From: Bacillus sp. V3B
GTDB lineage: Bacteria; Bacillota; Bacilli; Bacillales; Cytobacillaceae
Length of the DNA: 64,000 nucleotides
Assembly (NCBI RefSeq): GCF_024494465.1
Contig: NZ_JAETXM010000001.1
Coordinates: forward strand, 372,001-436,000
Direction of reading: 5' to 3'
The first letter of the stretch is position 1. Each line of letters opens with the position of its first letter. Below are positions 37,368 through 48,343 of this stretch, piece after piece. The position numbers were made by a program, and so were the translations under genes. The notes under the pieces are model-generated. The model worked only from the letters and a program-made list of their open reading frames with translations, searched no databases and was not told the DNA's origin.

Positions 37368-38462
37368 ATGGAATTGTTTAAATATATGGAGACATACGAT
37401 TATGAACAACTTGTCTTTTGTCAAGATCGTCAATCAGGCTTAAAAGCGATTATTGCTATCCATGATACGACGTTAGGACCTGCCTTAGGTGGTACTCGGA
37501 TGTGGACATATGAGTCAGAGGAAGCAGCGGTAGAAGATGCACTCCGATTAGCAAGAGGAATGACTTATAAAAATGCAGCCGCAGGGTTAAACCTGGGTGG
37601 GGGTAAAACCGTCATTATGGGAGATCCACGTAAAGATAAAAGTGAAGAATTATTCCGAGCATTCGGCCGTTATATTCAAGGTTTAAATGGCAGGTATATT
37701 ACAGCGGAAGACGTTGGTACAACTGTTGAAGATATGGATATCATCCATGAAGAAACGAACTTTGTCACCGGGATATCTCCTGCGTATGGCTCGTCAGGTA
37801 ATCCTTCTCCAGTAACAGCTTATGGAGTGTACCGAGGAATGAAGGCCGCAGCAAAAGCAGCTTTTGGAACGGATTCACTTGAGGGAAAAGTAATAGCCAT
37901 TCAAGGAATCGGAAATGTTGCCTATTCTCTTTGCCATCACTTACACAATGAAGGGGCAAAGCTAGTCGTAACAGATATTAACAAAGAAGCTGTTCAGAGA
38001 GCTGTTGAGGAATTCTGTGCTACTGTGGTCCAACCGGATGAAATATATGGTGTAGAGTGTGATATTTATGCACCTTGTGCTTTGGGAGCGACGATAAACG
38101 ATCGCACGATTCCACAATTCAAAGCAAAAGTCATTGCAGGATCGGCAAATAATCAGTTAAAGGATCCAAAACATGGCGATCGAATTCACGAAATGGGTAT
38201 TGTCTATGCACCCGACTATGTGATTAATGCTGGCGGTGTCATTAATGTGGCAGATGAAATGTATGGCTATAATAGTGAGCGCGCGTTGAAAAAGGTAGAA
38301 ACGATTTACAACAATATAGAAAAAGTACTAGCGATTTCAAAGCGGGATCACATTCCAACCCATGTTGCAGCGGATCGGATGGCAGAAGAAAGGATTCACA
38401 AGCTCAGAAATTCGCGCAGTCAATTCCTGCAAAATGGTCACCATATATTAAGTAGGCGATAA
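37368..38462 (+). CDS. bcd: Leucine dehydrogenase
   Basis: Bcd oxidatively deaminates leucine, valine and isoleucine to 2-oxo acids with NAD+. The 364-residue protein, the same length as in B. subtilis, has [10 protein letters not shown], the catalytic lysine region [13 protein letters not shown] and the Rossmann motif [19 protein letters not shown] 37368 follows GGGAGGAT; the 15 codons upstream in frame lack a start signal. It is the first gene after the sigma-54 promoter; the usual ptb gene is missing between bkdR and bcd. Confidence 0.95.
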   Translation: MELFKYMETYDYEQLVFCQDRQSGLKAIIAIHDTTLGPALGGTRMWTYESEEAAVEDALRLARGMTYKNAAAGLNLGGGKTVIMGDPRKDKSEELFRAFGRYIQGLNGRYITAEDVGTTVEDMDIIHEETNFVTGISPAYGSSGNPSPVTAYGVYRGMKAAAKAAFGTDSLEGKVIAIQGIGNVAYSLCHHLHNEGAKLVVTDINKEAVQRAVEEFCATVVQPDEIYGVECDIYAPCALGATINDRTIPQFKAKVIAGSANNQLKDPKHGDRIHEMGIVYAPDYVINAGGVINVADEMYGYNSERALKKVETIYNNIEKVLAISKRDHIPTHVAADRMAEERIHKLRNSRSQFLQNGHHILSRR

Positions 38463-38542
38463 ACGAAGAAAGGAGGGGCTGATCCTGACCAGTCTCCTCC
38501 CTTATAACATAAATATCTGGCTACCATCTGGAGGTGGAGAAT

Positions 38543-39655
38543 TTGCACGACAATAAACATCGCATTCTTATTATTAATCCAGGGTCTACATGTACAAAAG
38601 TAGCTATTTTTGAAAATGAAATTTCAATATGGGAAAAAAGTATAAAACATAACATTGAAATTACAGAATCCTATACAAGGATTATCGATCAATATGACAT
38701 TCGTAAAAATAGTATTCTTCAAACACTACATAACGAAGGAATAAACTTATCGAGACTTGATGCTGTATGTGCTCGTGGCGGATTATTGCGTCCGATTGAA
38801 GGTGGAACATATCGAGTAAACGAAGCCATGCTGAAAGATTTACGGGAAGGTTTTTCAGGCGAGCATGCATCCAATCTAGGGGGGATTCTGGCTCATGGAA
38901 TTGCATCTGGACTCAATATACCTGCATATATTGTGGATCCAGTAGTCGTGGATGAGTTAGATGAAGTCGCTAGAATATCAGGTCTTCCGATGATCGAAAG
39001 AAAGAGTATTTTTCATGCACTAAATCAAAAAGCTGTTGCCCATCGAGTAGCAAAGGAACTGAATCAGCATTATGACGAAATTAATCTAATTGTTGCCCAT
39101 ATGGGTGGCGGGATTACGATTGGAACCCATAAACACGGAAAGGTTGTTGATGTTAACAACGGTTTGCATGGTGAAGGTCCTTTTTGCCCTGAACGGGCGG
39201 GTAGTGTTCCAGTAGGTGATTTAGTTGATCTATGCTTTTCAGGGGAATATTCGAAAGAAGAAATGATGAAATGGCTTGTTGGGAAAGGTGGTCTTATCGG
39301 TTATCTCGGTACGAATAATGCTTTTGAAATCGAGCAAAGAATTGCAAGAGGAGATCAACAGGCTCAGTTAGTTTATGCTGCAATGGCCTACCAAATAGCA
39401 AAAGAAATTGGTGCAGCAAGTGTTGTGCTAGCTGGAAAGGTAGATGCGATTATATTAACAGGTGGTTTGGCTTACGGAAAGAATTTTGTTAAGGAAATAA
39501 ATGATCGGATCAATTGGATTGCGGATGTATTTGTTCATCCTGGTGAAAATGAACTACTCGGCTTAGCTGAAGGAGCTCTACGTGTATTGCGTGGGGAAGA
39601 AGAGACAAAGGAGTATCCCTGTATCACTACTGTAAATATTGCATCGAATAAGTAA
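38543..39655 (+). CDS. buk: Butyrate/branched-chain fatty acid kinase
   Basis: Buk converts acyl phosphates to acids with formation of ATP (butyrate kinase type, acetokinase family). The 370-residue protein has the phosphate loop [33 protein letters not shown] and [15 protein letters not shown] 38543 is preferred to GTG 38534 because GGAGGTGG at 38530-38537 overlaps the latter. Buk normally works with phosphotransacylase Ptb, whose gene is not in this operon. Confidence 0.92.
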   Translation: MHDNKHRILIINPGSTCTKVAIFENEISIWEKSIKHNIEITESYTRIIDQYDIRKNSILQTLHNEGINLSRLDAVCARGGLLRPIEGGTYRVNEAMLKDLREGFSGEHASNLGGILAHGIASGLNIPAYIVDPVVVDELDEVARISGLPMIERKSIFHALNQKAVAHRVAKELNQHYDEINLIVAHMGGGITIGTHKHGKVVDVNNGLHGEGPFCPERAGSVPVGDLVDLCFSGEYSKEEMMKWLVGKGGLIGYLGTNNAFEIEQRIARGDQQAQLVYAAMAYQIAKEIGAASVVLAGKVDAIILTGGLAYGKNFVKEINDRINWIADVFVHPGENELLGLAEGALRVLRGEEETKEYPCITTVNIASNK

Positions 39656-39695
39656 AAATGCTTGAAGAATGGTTCTAAATAAAGGAGAGGTTAGA

Positions 39696-41117
39696 TTGGC
39701 ACAAGAATATGATATTGTCATTCTCGGTGGCGGAACAGGCGGCTATGTGGCGGCCATTCGTGCAGCGCAGCTTGGCTTAAAAACAGCGATTGTGGAAAAA
39801 GAAAAGCTTGGTGGCACTTGTCTTCATAAAGGGTGTATTCCTTCCAAAGCTTTATTAAGAAGTGCAGAAGTGTATAGCACTGTAAAGCGAAGTGAAGAAT
39901 TTGGTGTACTAGCAAGTGACGTTTCTCTTAGTTTTACAAAGGTACAGGAACGAAAAGAAAAAGTTGTTGAACAGCTCTATAAAGGGGTTCAACACTTAAT
40001 GAAAAAGGGAGAAATAGATGTCTATCAAGGAATGGGACGTATTTTAGGTCCATCAATTTTTTCACCTTTACCTGGCACCGTTTCGGTTGAAATGAATAAT
40101 GGAGAAGAAAATGAAATGCTGATTCCGAAAAGTGTCATTGTCGCGACCGGTTCACGGCCAAAAACTCTTTCAGGAATAGAAGTGGATGGTCAGTACGTCT
40201 TGACATCTGATGAGGCATTAACAATGGAACAATTGCCAACATCCATTCTGATTGTCGGGGGTGGAGTCATTGGGATTGAATGGGCATCTATGCTGTCTGA
40301 TTTTGGTGTTGATGTAACCGTTTTGGAATATGCGAATCGAATCATTCCAACTGAAGATGTAGACATTTCAAAGGAAATGCAACGTGTAATGAAGAAAAAG
40401 GGGATAAAGCTTGTAACAGGTGCAAAGGTTCTATCAGATACACTACAAAAGAGTGACACAGTATCTATATCAGCTGAAGTACAAGGTGAAGTAAAGGAAT
40501 ATAAAGCTGATAAGTTGCTTCTTTCAGTTGGAAGACAAGCCAATATTGAAGGGATTGGTCTTGAAAATACTGAAATCCAACAGGAGAGAGGTGTGATTAA
40601 GACGAATGACTATTACCAAACAAAAGAATCACATATTTATGCAATTGGTGATGTGATTGGGGGTCTCCAGCTTGCCCATGTTGCTTCACATGAAGGCATT
40701 GTCGCGGTCGAGCATATAGCAGACAAAAATCCTTTACCAATTGACTATAGTCATGTCCCAACTTGTATTTACAGTAGTCCTGAAGTAGCAAAGGTTGGGC
40801 TAACAGAAGCTGAAGCAGGAGAAAAAGGTTACAAAGTAAAAACAGGAAAATTTTCTTTTCGGGCAATTGGGAAGGCTCTTGTATTCGGTGAAGCAGATGG
40901 GTTTATCAAAATGGTTGTCGATGAAGACTCCGATGATTTACTTGGTGTTCATATGATTGGTCCCCATGTAACAGATTTAATATCGGAGGCAGGCCTTGCA
41001 CGTGTTCTTGATGCCACTCCATGGGAAATAGCCCATACCATTCATCCTCATCCGAGTCTTTCAGAGGTAATGGGAGAAGCCGCACTTGTTACGCTAGGTA
41101 GGGCCATTCATGGGTGA
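39696..41117 (+). CDS. lpdV: Dihydrolipoyl dehydrogenase of the branched-chain complex (E3)
   Basis: E3 reoxidises the lipoyl group of BkdB using FAD and NAD+. The 473-residue protein has the FAD motif VILGGGTGGYVAAIRAAQLG, the redox disulfide C42 and C47 in GGTCLHKGCIPSK, the NAD motif ILIVGGGVIGIEWAS, and the catalytic His-Glu pair in AHTIHPHPSLSE. The TTG start follows AAAGGAGAGG. It is the third gene of the operon. Confidence 0.95.
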   Translation: MAQEYDIVILGGGTGGYVAAIRAAQLGLKTAIVEKEKLGGTCLHKGCIPSKALLRSAEVYSTVKRSEEFGVLASDVSLSFTKVQERKEKVVEQLYKGVQHLMKKGEIDVYQGMGRILGPSIFSPLPGTVSVEMNNGEENEMLIPKSVIVATGSRPKTLSGIEVDGQYVLTSDEALTMEQLPTSILIVGGGVIGIEWASMLSDFGVDVTVLEYANRIIPTEDVDISKEMQRVMKKKGIKLVTGAKVLSDTLQKSDTVSISAEVQGEVKEYKADKLLLSVGRQANIEGIGLENTEIQQERGVIKTNDYYQTKESHIYAIGDVIGGLQLAHVASHEGIVAVEHIADKNPLPIDYSHVPTCIYSSPEVAKVGLTEAEAGEKGYKVKTGKFSFRAIGKALVFGEADGFIKMVVDEDSDDLLGVHMIGPHVTDLISEAGLARVLDATPWEIAHTIHPHPSLSEVMGEAALVTLGRAIHG

Positions 41118-41187
41118 AAAATAAAAAACACATACAAATTATAGAGTGAATCTGTTTAATTGAGAGAAAGATTTAGGAGGTTATAAT

Positions 41188-42192
41188 ATGGTAGAGAATC
41201 GTCATCATTCATTAGGTTTAAGTGATAAGAACGTGTTAGAGATGTATGAAATGATGCTGTTAGCACGGAGAATAGATGAACGAATGTGGCTTTTAAATCG
41301 CTCTGGTAAAATTCCGTTTGTTGTATCTTGCCAAGGTCAAGAAGCTGCTCAAGTAGGAGCGTCGTTTGCTCTTGATCGAGATCATGATTATGTTTTACCT
41401 TACTATCGTGATTTAGGTGTTGTTCTCGCATTTGGGATGACAGCAAAAGATCTTATGCTTTCAGGGTTTGCTAAGGGTGAAGACCCAAATTCAGGTGGAC
41501 GTCAGATGCCAGGACATTTTGGTCAAAAGAAAAATCGGATTGTCACGGGTTCTTCCCCAGTAACAACCCAAGTGCCCCATGCAGTAGGGATTGCCCTTGG
41601 TGCTAGAATGCAAGGGGAAAATATAGTTGCTTTTGTGACATTTGGAGAAGGATCATCCAACCAAGGTGATTTTCATGAAGGAGCCAATTTTGCAGCGGTA
41701 CACAAGCTTCCAGTTATTTTTATGTGTGAAAATAATAAATATGCAATTTCTATTCCGATTGACAAGCAGGTAGCATGTGAAAACATTTCTGATCGTGCGG
41801 TTGGTTATGGGATGCCAGGTGTGACAGTTGATGGTAATGACCCGCTTGCCGTCTATCAAGCCGTGAAGGAAGCTGCTGATAGAGGGAGACGAGGAGAAGG
41901 ACCAACCTTGATTGAAACGGTCTCATATCGTTTGACACCGCACTCCTCGGATGACGATGATCGAAGCTATCGTACTCAAGATGAAGTAGTGGAAGCCAAA
42001 ACAAAGGATGGGGTTTTAACCTTTTTATCGTATTTAAAAGAAGTAGGTATTCTGGATGATGTGAAAGAAAAAGAAATGAATGATCGTGTGGCATTACTTG
42101 TCAACGAGGCAACGGATTATGCTGAACAAGCACCATATGCAGCCCCTGAACAAGTGATGGACTACGTTTATGCCGAGAAACAGGGGGAGTGA
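41188..42192 (+). CDS. bkdAA: Branched-chain 2-oxo acid dehydrogenase E1 alpha
   Basis: This is the TPP-binding alpha subunit of the decarboxylase that acts on the 2-oxo acids made by Bcd. The 334-residue protein has the TPP motif GEGSSNQGDFHEGANFAAVH ending in the ENN region, and the loop YRLTPHSSDDDDRSYR. TTAGGAGG precedes the ATG. bkdAB follows after 3 bp. Confidence 0.96.
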   Translation: MVENRHHSLGLSDKNVLEMYEMMLLARRIDERMWLLNRSGKIPFVVSCQGQEAAQVGASFALDRDHDYVLPYYRDLGVVLAFGMTAKDLMLSGFAKGEDPNSGGRQMPGHFGQKKNRIVTGSSPVTTQVPHAVGIALGARMQGENIVAFVTFGEGSSNQGDFHEGANFAAVHKLPVIFMCENNKYAISIPIDKQVACENISDRAVGYGMPGVTVDGNDPLAVYQAVKEAADRGRRGEGPTLIETVSYRLTPHSSDDDDRSYRTQDEVVEAKTKDGVLTFLSYLKEVGILDDVKEKEMNDRVALLVNEATDYAEQAPYAAPEQVMDYVYAEKQGE

Positions 42193-42195
42193 AAA

Positions 42196-43179
42196 ATGGC
42201 GATTATTTCTTATATAGATGCCATAACATTGGCGATGCGTGAAGAAATGGAAAGAGATAATAAAGTATTTATTTTAGGTGAGGATGTTGGTAAAAAGGGT
42301 GGGGTTTTTAAAGCAACGCAAGGGCTTTATGAGCAATTTGGCGAACAAAGGGTTATGGACACGCCGTTAGCTGAATCGGCTATCGCTGGTGTTGGAATCG
42401 GTGCTGCTATGTATGGGATGAGACCGATTGCTGAAATGCAATTTGCAGATTTTATTATGCCTGCTGTGAACCAAATTATTTCAGAAGCAGCGAAAATCCG
42501 CTATCGATCGAATAATGACTGGAGTTGTCCGATTGTCATTCGTGCTCCTTATGGAGGCGGTGTTCATGGTGCGCTGTACCATTCCCAATCAGTAGAAGCG
42601 GTTTTTGCCAATCAACCAGGATTGAAAATTGTCATGCCATCAACTCCGTATGATGTGAAAGGGTTGCTGAAAGCAGCGGTTCGTGATGAAGATCCAGTTT
42701 TGTTTTTCGAACATAAACGAGCTTACCGGTTAATTAAAGGAGAAGTTCCTGACACTGATTATGTTCTACCAATTGGAAAGGCTGATGTGAAACGGGAGGG
42801 AGATGACATCACTGTTATCACTTATGGGCTTTGTGTTCATTTCGCCCTTCAAGCGGCTGAAAAATTAGCTAGTGATGGAATTTCCTCACATATAGTAGAC
42901 TTACGAACAGTATATCCGCTTGACCAAGAAGCCATTATCGAGGCTGCTAAGAAAACGGGGAAGGTTTTACTTATCACAGAGGATAATAAAGAAGGCAGTA
43001 TCATCGGTGAAGTTGCAGCCATTATTGCTGAACATTGTTTGTTTGATTTGGATGCTCCTATCAAACGATTAGCAGGTCCGGATGTTCCGGCGATGCCTTA
43101 TGCACCAACAATGGAGAAACACTTTATGATGAATCCAGAAAAAGTAGAAAAGGCAATGCGTGAGCTTGCTGAATTTTAA
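42196..43179 (+). CDS. bkdAB: Branched-chain 2-oxo acid dehydrogenase E1 beta
   Basis: The 327-residue transketolase-type beta subunit completes the E1 active site. Conserved features are FILGEDVGKKGGVFKATQGL, RVMDTPLAESAIAGVGIGAA, EMQFADFIMPAVNQII and HRDE-equivalent FEHKRAYR. AGGGGGAGTG lies upstream, inside the end of bkdAA. Confidence 0.96.
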   Translation: MAIISYIDAITLAMREEMERDNKVFILGEDVGKKGGVFKATQGLYEQFGEQRVMDTPLAESAIAGVGIGAAMYGMRPIAEMQFADFIMPAVNQIISEAAKIRYRSNNDWSCPIVIRAPYGGGVHGALYHSQSVEAVFANQPGLKIVMPSTPYDVKGLLKAAVRDEDPVLFFEHKRAYRLIKGEVPDTDYVLPIGKADVKREGDDITVITYGLCVHFALQAAEKLASDGISSHIVDLRTVYPLDQEAIIEAAKKTGKVLLITEDNKEGSIIGEVAAIIAEHCLFDLDAPIKRLAGPDVPAMPYAPTMEKHFMMNPEKVEKAMRELAEF

Positions 43180-43199
43180 GGGGAAAGGCGGTTTGACTT

Positions 43200-44492
43200 T
43201 TGGCAACTGAAAGAATTATTATGCCGCAACTTGGTGAAAGTGTCACAGAAGGAACGATCTCCAAATGGATGATTGGTGTAGGGGAGCATGTTAATAAATA
43301 TGATCCACTTGCTGAAGTGATGACAGATAAAGTAAATGCTGAAGTTCCATCCTCTTTCACAGGGGTGATTAAAGAATTAATAGCAGGTGAAGGAGAAACA
43401 TTGGCTGTTGGTGAGGTTATGTGTACGATTGAAACAGAACAAGTGGTCGAACAAACACAAACAGTGGTTAATGTTGAAGAGAAAAGTAGTGAAGAAGATG
43501 AAGATAAAGAGGAATTGGTAATAGATAAAAAAGAAAAGATCCGCTATTCTCCTGCTGTCTTAAAATTATCACAGGAGCACGATATTGACTTGAATCAAGT
43601 AAAAGGGACAGGTGCAGGAGGCCGGATCACGAGAAAAGATGTTTTACGGGTCTTAGAAAATGGTGAAATACAGAAGACGGCGAAAACAGAAACGAATCCT
43701 GTTCAAACGAGTGTTCAAGTGCCTGTCCATGCGTCGAATCATACAGCTCAATTAACTGCACAATCTGTTATAAATGTACCGATTGTTCAAGGGGATGTCG
43801 CCATTCCTATAAATGGAGTAAGGAAAGCGATCGCCGATAAAATGGTTAGGAGTAAAAATGAAATTCCACATGCTTGGATGATGGTAGAAGTGGATGTAAC
43901 AAACCTCGTTGACTATCGCCATGCGATAAAAGATAAATTTAAGAAACAGGAAGGTTATAACTTAACGTTTTTTGCCTTTTTTGTTAAAGCTGTTGCCCAA
44001 GCATTGAAGGAATATCCACAATTGAATTCGATGTGGGCTGGCGATAAAATTATTCGCAAGAATGACGTAAATTTATCGATTGCTGTTGCAACAGAGGATG
44101 AACTATTTACTCCCATTATTAAACATGCAGATGAAAAAACCATTAAAGGGATTGCTCGTGAAATTAATGATTTAGCGATAAAAGTGCGAAATGGAAAATT
44201 AACGGTAGAAGATCTGCAAGGTGGCACGTTTACCGTGAATAATACAGGTTCAATTGGTTCTGTTCAATCAATGGGGATTATTAACCATCCACAAGTAGCA
44301 ATTTTACAGGTCGAGTCCATTATTAAACGTCCAGTTGTTATGGAAAATAATATGATCGCTGTCAGGGACATGATCAATCTGTGTCTCTCTCTTGATCATC
44401 GTGTACTTGATGGGTTCATTTGTGGAAAGTTCCTGCATAGGATCAAAGAAATCCTTGAAAAAACATCAAAAGAAAACACAACGATCTATTAA
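43200..44492 (+). CDS. bkdB: Branched-chain 2-oxo acid dehydrogenase E2 (lipoamide acyltransferase)
   Basis: E2 transfers the acyl group from E1 to CoA. The 430-residue protein has one N-terminal lipoyl domain with lipoyl lysine K44 in MTDKVNAEVPS, a Glu/Lys-rich linker, a peripheral subunit-binding domain (about 118-152, RYSPAVLKLSQEHDIDLNQV) and a C-terminal acyltransferase domain with catalytic LSLDHRVLDG. The TTG start follows GGGGAAAGGCGG. A strong terminator closes the operon. Confidence 0.95.
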   Translation: MATERIIMPQLGESVTEGTISKWMIGVGEHVNKYDPLAEVMTDKVNAEVPSSFTGVIKELIAGEGETLAVGEVMCTIETEQVVEQTQTVVNVEEKSSEEDEDKEELVIDKKEKIRYSPAVLKLSQEHDIDLNQVKGTGAGGRITRKDVLRVLENGEIQKTAKTETNPVQTSVQVPVHASNHTAQLTAQSVINVPIVQGDVAIPINGVRKAIADKMVRSKNEIPHAWMMVEVDVTNLVDYRHAIKDKFKKQEGYNLTFFAFFVKAVAQALKEYPQLNSMWAGDKIIRKNDVNLSIAVATEDELFTPIIKHADEKTIKGIAREINDLAIKVRNGKLTVEDLQGGTFTVNNTGSIGSVQSMGIINHPQVAILQVESIIKRPVVMENNMIAVRDMINLCLSLDHRVLDGFICGKFLHRIKEILEKTSKENTTIY

Positions 44493-44504
44493 TGCTTGAA
44501 ATAG

Positions 44505-44535
44505 AACCGCTGCAGTTAGGATGCAGCGGTTTTTT
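44505..44535 (+). terminator. Terminator of the bkd operon
   Basis: AACCGCTGCA pairs perfectly with TGCAGCGGTT around GTTAGGA, then a T run. The following 44536-44694 is AT-rich and may hold the mutA promoter, but no clear pair of elements was chosen. Confidence 0.94.
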
Positions 44536-44694
44536 ACATGTTCTAGTTTCAACGATAAGATGTTTCGATTGCTTGTAATTGATTGATTGTTCCCTATATA
44601 TATAATAAAATAATAAATAGATAATTTCAAAAATTATAATTATTATAAATATTCTGTAAAAGGAGGGGAATGCTGCTAGTATAGGCAGCGTATA

Positions 44695-46158
44695 ATGAGT
44701 CTAAAAAAGATGATCAATCATTCATTTTCAAAGCAAACTATTGAAGATTGGAAGCAAAAGGCACAAGAATCATTAAACGGAAGAAGTGTAGAATCATTAG
44801 AAACAAATACGTATGAAGGCATTGTATTAAAACCGCTTTATACGAAAGGTGATTTAAAAGAAAATACTATTTCTCAATTCCCTGGAAGTGGCGATTTTCG
44901 CCGAGGAAGTAGCACTTTAGGCTATATACAAGAACCATGGAAAATTGTCCAACGGATCGATATAAATCAGATAGAAGAATGTAAAAATCATCTCAAGACA
45001 TCCATTCAAAAAGGTCAGACCGCGATTACTTTTACCCCATCACTACTGATCATGAAAGAACTACCTCAGCTACTAGCAGACTATGGTCATCGCTATTTCT
45101 TCAGTGTAAACGGAGCAAGCTACCAGAAAGAAATCATACACACACTTACTCAAATGAAGAACAGTAATGAAGTAACAGGATATGTTGGAAAAGATCCTGT
45201 TTCCCTTTTTGCGAAAGAACAAGGAATGAAAGAGGATTTGGAGCCTGTATATGATCGTTTATATGAAACGATCCAAGCGGCTTCCGTCTCATGTCCTAAA
45301 CTGAAAACGCTTTTGGTAGATACAACCTTCTATCATAATAGTGGAGCGAATGTGGTTCAAGAACTGGCCATTAGCATGGCAACTGCTGTACACCATATAG
45401 AACAGCTTAGAAAGCGTGGAGTGGAATTAGAGGATATTCTTGAAAAAATGGTTGTTCATTTTTCCATTGGTAGTCACTTTTTTATGGAAGTCGCAAAGTT
45501 ACGAGCGACTCGGGCTTTATGGAGTAAAGTAACAGAGGCCTATGGTGTCAGTGTTAAAAAGCAGGGACAACTGGTGATTTCTGCTGACACTTCATGGTTT
45601 ACTAAAACCGCTTATGATCCATATGTGAATTTGCTGCGTGCAGCTAATGAAGCTTTTGCTGCTGTGCTTGGCGGTGTGCAGTATTTACATGTGAGTCCTT
45701 ATAATGAATTAGAAGGAAAGACATCTGCGTTTTCAGAACGAATTGCTCGGAATATACAGTTGCTTTTAAAAGATGAAGTGAGATTAGGTTCTGTTGTCGA
45801 TCCTGCTGGTGGCTCTTGGTATATTGAATCTTTAACCGATCAATTGATTGAACAGGCATGGTCTCAATTTCTTAAAATAGATGAAATGGGCGGGATTGTT
45901 AAAGGGATCAATAATGGCTGGCTCCAGTCGGAAATTAATGAAATAAAAGTAAAACGGCAAACAGACATTCTTACCTGCAAACAAATCATTGTTGGAACGA
46001 ATAAATATATCAATGTAAAAGAGGAACCTCTCCAAATTGGATTCTCTGACCAATCAAATGATCTTTCAACTAGTATAAAACAACTCGTTGCGGAACGCCT
46101 GACAGAGCCCTATGAAAAGTTACGTAAGAAAATGGGGGTGGAAAAGGAAAATGAATAG
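44695..46158 (+). CDS. mutA: Methylmalonyl-CoA mutase small subunit, short form
   Basis: MutA is the non-catalytic partner of MutB, which turns methylmalonyl-CoA into succinyl-CoA. The 487-residue protein covers the TIM-barrel part ([60 protein letters not shown]), aligning with MutB to about residue 480. It then ends without the C-terminal cobalamin-like domain that, to my knowledge, is present in longer MutA proteins of over 600 residues. The stop overlaps the mutB start, so this looks like a genuine short subunit rather than a recent break. AAAGGAGGGGAA lies about 27 bp before the ATG, and nothing better lies closer, so initiation is uncertain. Confidence 0.88.
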   Translation: MSLKKMINHSFSKQTIEDWKQKAQESLNGRSVESLETNTYEGIVLKPLYTKGDLKENTISQFPGSGDFRRGSSTLGYIQEPWKIVQRIDINQIEECKNHLKTSIQKGQTAITFTPSLLIMKELPQLLADYGHRYFFSVNGASYQKEIIHTLTQMKNSNEVTGYVGKDPVSLFAKEQGMKEDLEPVYDRLYETIQAASVSCPKLKTLLVDTTFYHNSGANVVQELAISMATAVHHIEQLRKRGVELEDILEKMVVHFSIGSHFFMEVAKLRATRALWSKVTEAYGVSVKKQGQLVISADTSWFTKTAYDPYVNLLRAANEAFAAVLGGVQYLHVSPYNELEGKTSAFSERIARNIQLLLKDEVRLGSVVDPAGGSWYIESLTDQLIEQAWSQFLKIDEMGGIVKGINNGWLQSEINEIKVKRQTDILTCKQIIVGTNKYINVKEEPLQIGFSDQSNDLSTSIKQLVAERLTEPYEKLRKKMGVEKENE

Positions 46159-48343
46159 CAAACCGAATTTTAAAAAAGTGAAGCTAGCCACGGTGAATCA
46201 AAGTCGTGAAGAGGATTGGAAAAAGAAAGTGGAAGAAGAAATTTCACGTTCCATTGATGAGCTTGTATTCGAAACAAACGAAGGGATCCTTACGAAAGCA
46301 GTGTACACAGAGAGTGATTCTGAAAATGTTCAACATATGAACGATATGCCAGGACTCCCCCCCTATACAAGAGGTCCCTACCCAACGATGTATGTGAATA
46401 AACCTTGGACGGTTCGACAGTATGCGGGGTTTTCAACTGCAGAGGAGAGCAATGCCTTTTACCGACGAAACTTAGCGATGGGACAAAAGGGGTTGTCAGT
46501 CGCCTTTGATCTGGCTACACACCGGGGTTATGATTCTGATCACCCACGGGTTGTTGGGGATGTTGGAAAAGCAGGTGTGGCGATCGACTCGATTGCTGAC
46601 ATGAAAACACTTTTTGAGGGGATTCCTTTGGATCAAGTGTCTGTGTCAATGACGATGAACGGTGCCGTTCTGCCGATCATGGCGTTCTTTATCGTAACAG
46701 CAGAAGAGCAGGGAGTAACGCAAGAGAAGCTATCGGGTACGATTCAAAATGATATTTTAAAAGAATATATGGTTCGTAATACGTATATTTATCCACCACA
46801 GATGTCGATGAAGATCATTGCTGATATTTTTGAGTATACATCCAAATACATGCCGAAGTTCAACAGCATTAGTATTTCTGGCTACCATATGCAGGAAGCG
46901 GGTGCACCAGCTGATATTGAGCTTGCTTATACACTTACAGATGGACTTGAGTATGTTAGAACAGGGTTAAAAGCAGGAATTGATATCGATTTATTTGCAC
47001 CAAGGCTATCTTTTTTCTGGGGGATTGGCATGAATTATTTTATGGAAGTAGCAAAAATGCGGGCTGCTCGGAATATATGGGCAAAAATGATGCAGTCGTT
47101 TGGGTCGAAAAATAGTAAATCACTCGCTTTAAGAGCCCATTCACAAACGTCAGGCTGGAGTTTGACGGAACAAGATCCGTTTAATAATGTCACTCGAACA
47201 TTAATTGAAGCACATGCGGCAGTGATGGGGCATACTCAGTCACTACATACAAATGCTCTTGACGAAGCCATCGCTTTGCCAACTGACTTCTCTGCACGGA
47301 TTGCTCGGAATACGCAGCTTTATTTACAAGAAGAAACGAGGATTACAAAGGTGATCGATCCGTGGGGTGGGTCGTATTATGTTGAAGTATTAACTGATCA
47401 ATTAATGAAGCGAGCATGGAAACATATTGAAGAAATCGAAAACCTCGGTGGAATGGCAAAAGCAATTGAAACAGGCCTACCAAAGATGAGGATTGAGGAA
47501 GCGGCAGCTAGACGACAAGCACAAATTGATTCAGGAGAAGAAACGATTGTGGGTGTTAATCAATACCGTCTAGACAAAGAAGAACCAATTGACATTTTAG
47601 ATATCGATAATACGGCTGTACGTTTAAAACAACTCCAAAAGTTACGGTCATTAAAAGCAGCACGCAATGAGGAAAAAGTAACAGAGACCTTAGGTAAGAT
47701 TGAAAAGGCTTGTGAAACAAATGAAAGTAATTTATTGGAATTGGCTGTTCAAGCAGCGCGTGCCCGGGCAACACTAGGAGAAATATCATCGGCAATTGAA
47801 AAAGTAGTTGGACGTCATAAAGCGACCATTCGCTCGATTAGTGGCGTCTATAGCTCAGCTTTTTCTAATGAAGAAGAAATTCTAATGGTTAAGAAAATGA
47901 CCGATGAATTTCTTGAAAATGAAGGTCGACGCCCGCGCATTCTGATTGCGAAAATGGGACAGGATGGCCATGATCGTGGGGCGAAAGTCATTTCGACTGC
48001 TTTTGCTGATTTAGGTTTTGACGTGGACATAGGTCCGCTATTTCAAACAGCAGAAGAAACGGCTTTACAAGCCGTTGAAAATGATGTGCATGTGATTGGG
48101 GTGAGCTCGCTTGCAGCAGGTCATAAAACATTACTTCCGCAGCTTGTTGCTGAATTGAAGAAACTAGGTCGGGAGGATATTGTCATTGTCATCGGCGGTG
48201 TCATTCCAGCACAAGATTATCAATTCTTATATGACAATGGTGTATCTGCCATTTTTGGTCCAGGAACGATCATTCCGGTTTCAGCTCAGAAGGTAATCCG
48301 AGTGATCTATGAAAGACTTGGCTACGAGGAAGTGAAAGCCTAG
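46151..48343 (+). CDS. mutB: Methylmalonyl-CoA mutase large subunit
   Basis: MutB is the adenosylcobalamin-dependent catalytic subunit. The 730-residue protein has the substrate barrel ([57 protein letters not shown]) and a C-terminal B12 domain (about 595-730) with the DxHxxG motif in [11 protein letters not shown], where H607 should ligate cobalt. ATG 46151 lies after GAAAAGGAAA and overlaps the mutA stop by 8 bp. Together with NrdJ it makes B12 a shared cofactor of this region. Confidence 0.95.
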   Translation: MNSKPNFKKVKLATVNQSREEDWKKKVEEEISRSIDELVFETNEGILTKAVYTESDSENVQHMNDMPGLPPYTRGPYPTMYVNKPWTVRQYAGFSTAEESNAFYRRNLAMGQKGLSVAFDLATHRGYDSDHPRVVGDVGKAGVAIDSIADMKTLFEGIPLDQVSVSMTMNGAVLPIMAFFIVTAEEQGVTQEKLSGTIQNDILKEYMVRNTYIYPPQMSMKIIADIFEYTSKYMPKFNSISISGYHMQEAGAPADIELAYTLTDGLEYVRTGLKAGIDIDLFAPRLSFFWGIGMNYFMEVAKMRAARNIWAKMMQSFGSKNSKSLALRAHSQTSGWSLTEQDPFNNVTRTLIEAHAAVMGHTQSLHTNALDEAIALPTDFSARIARNTQLYLQEETRITKVIDPWGGSYYVEVLTDQLMKRAWKHIEEIENLGGMAKAIETGLPKMRIEEAAARRQAQIDSGEETIVGVNQYRLDKEEPIDILDIDNTAVRLKQLQKLRSLKAARNEEKVTETLGKIEKACETNESNLLELAVQAARARATLGEISSAIEKVVGRHKATIRSISGVYSSAFSNEEEILMVKKMTDEFLENEGRRPRILIAKMGQDGHDRGAKVISTAFADLGFDVDIGPLFQTAEETALQAVENDVHVIGVSSLAAGHKTLLPQLVAELKKLGREDIVIVIGGVIPAQDYQFLYDNGVSAIFGPGTIIPVSAQKVIRVIYERLGYEEVKA

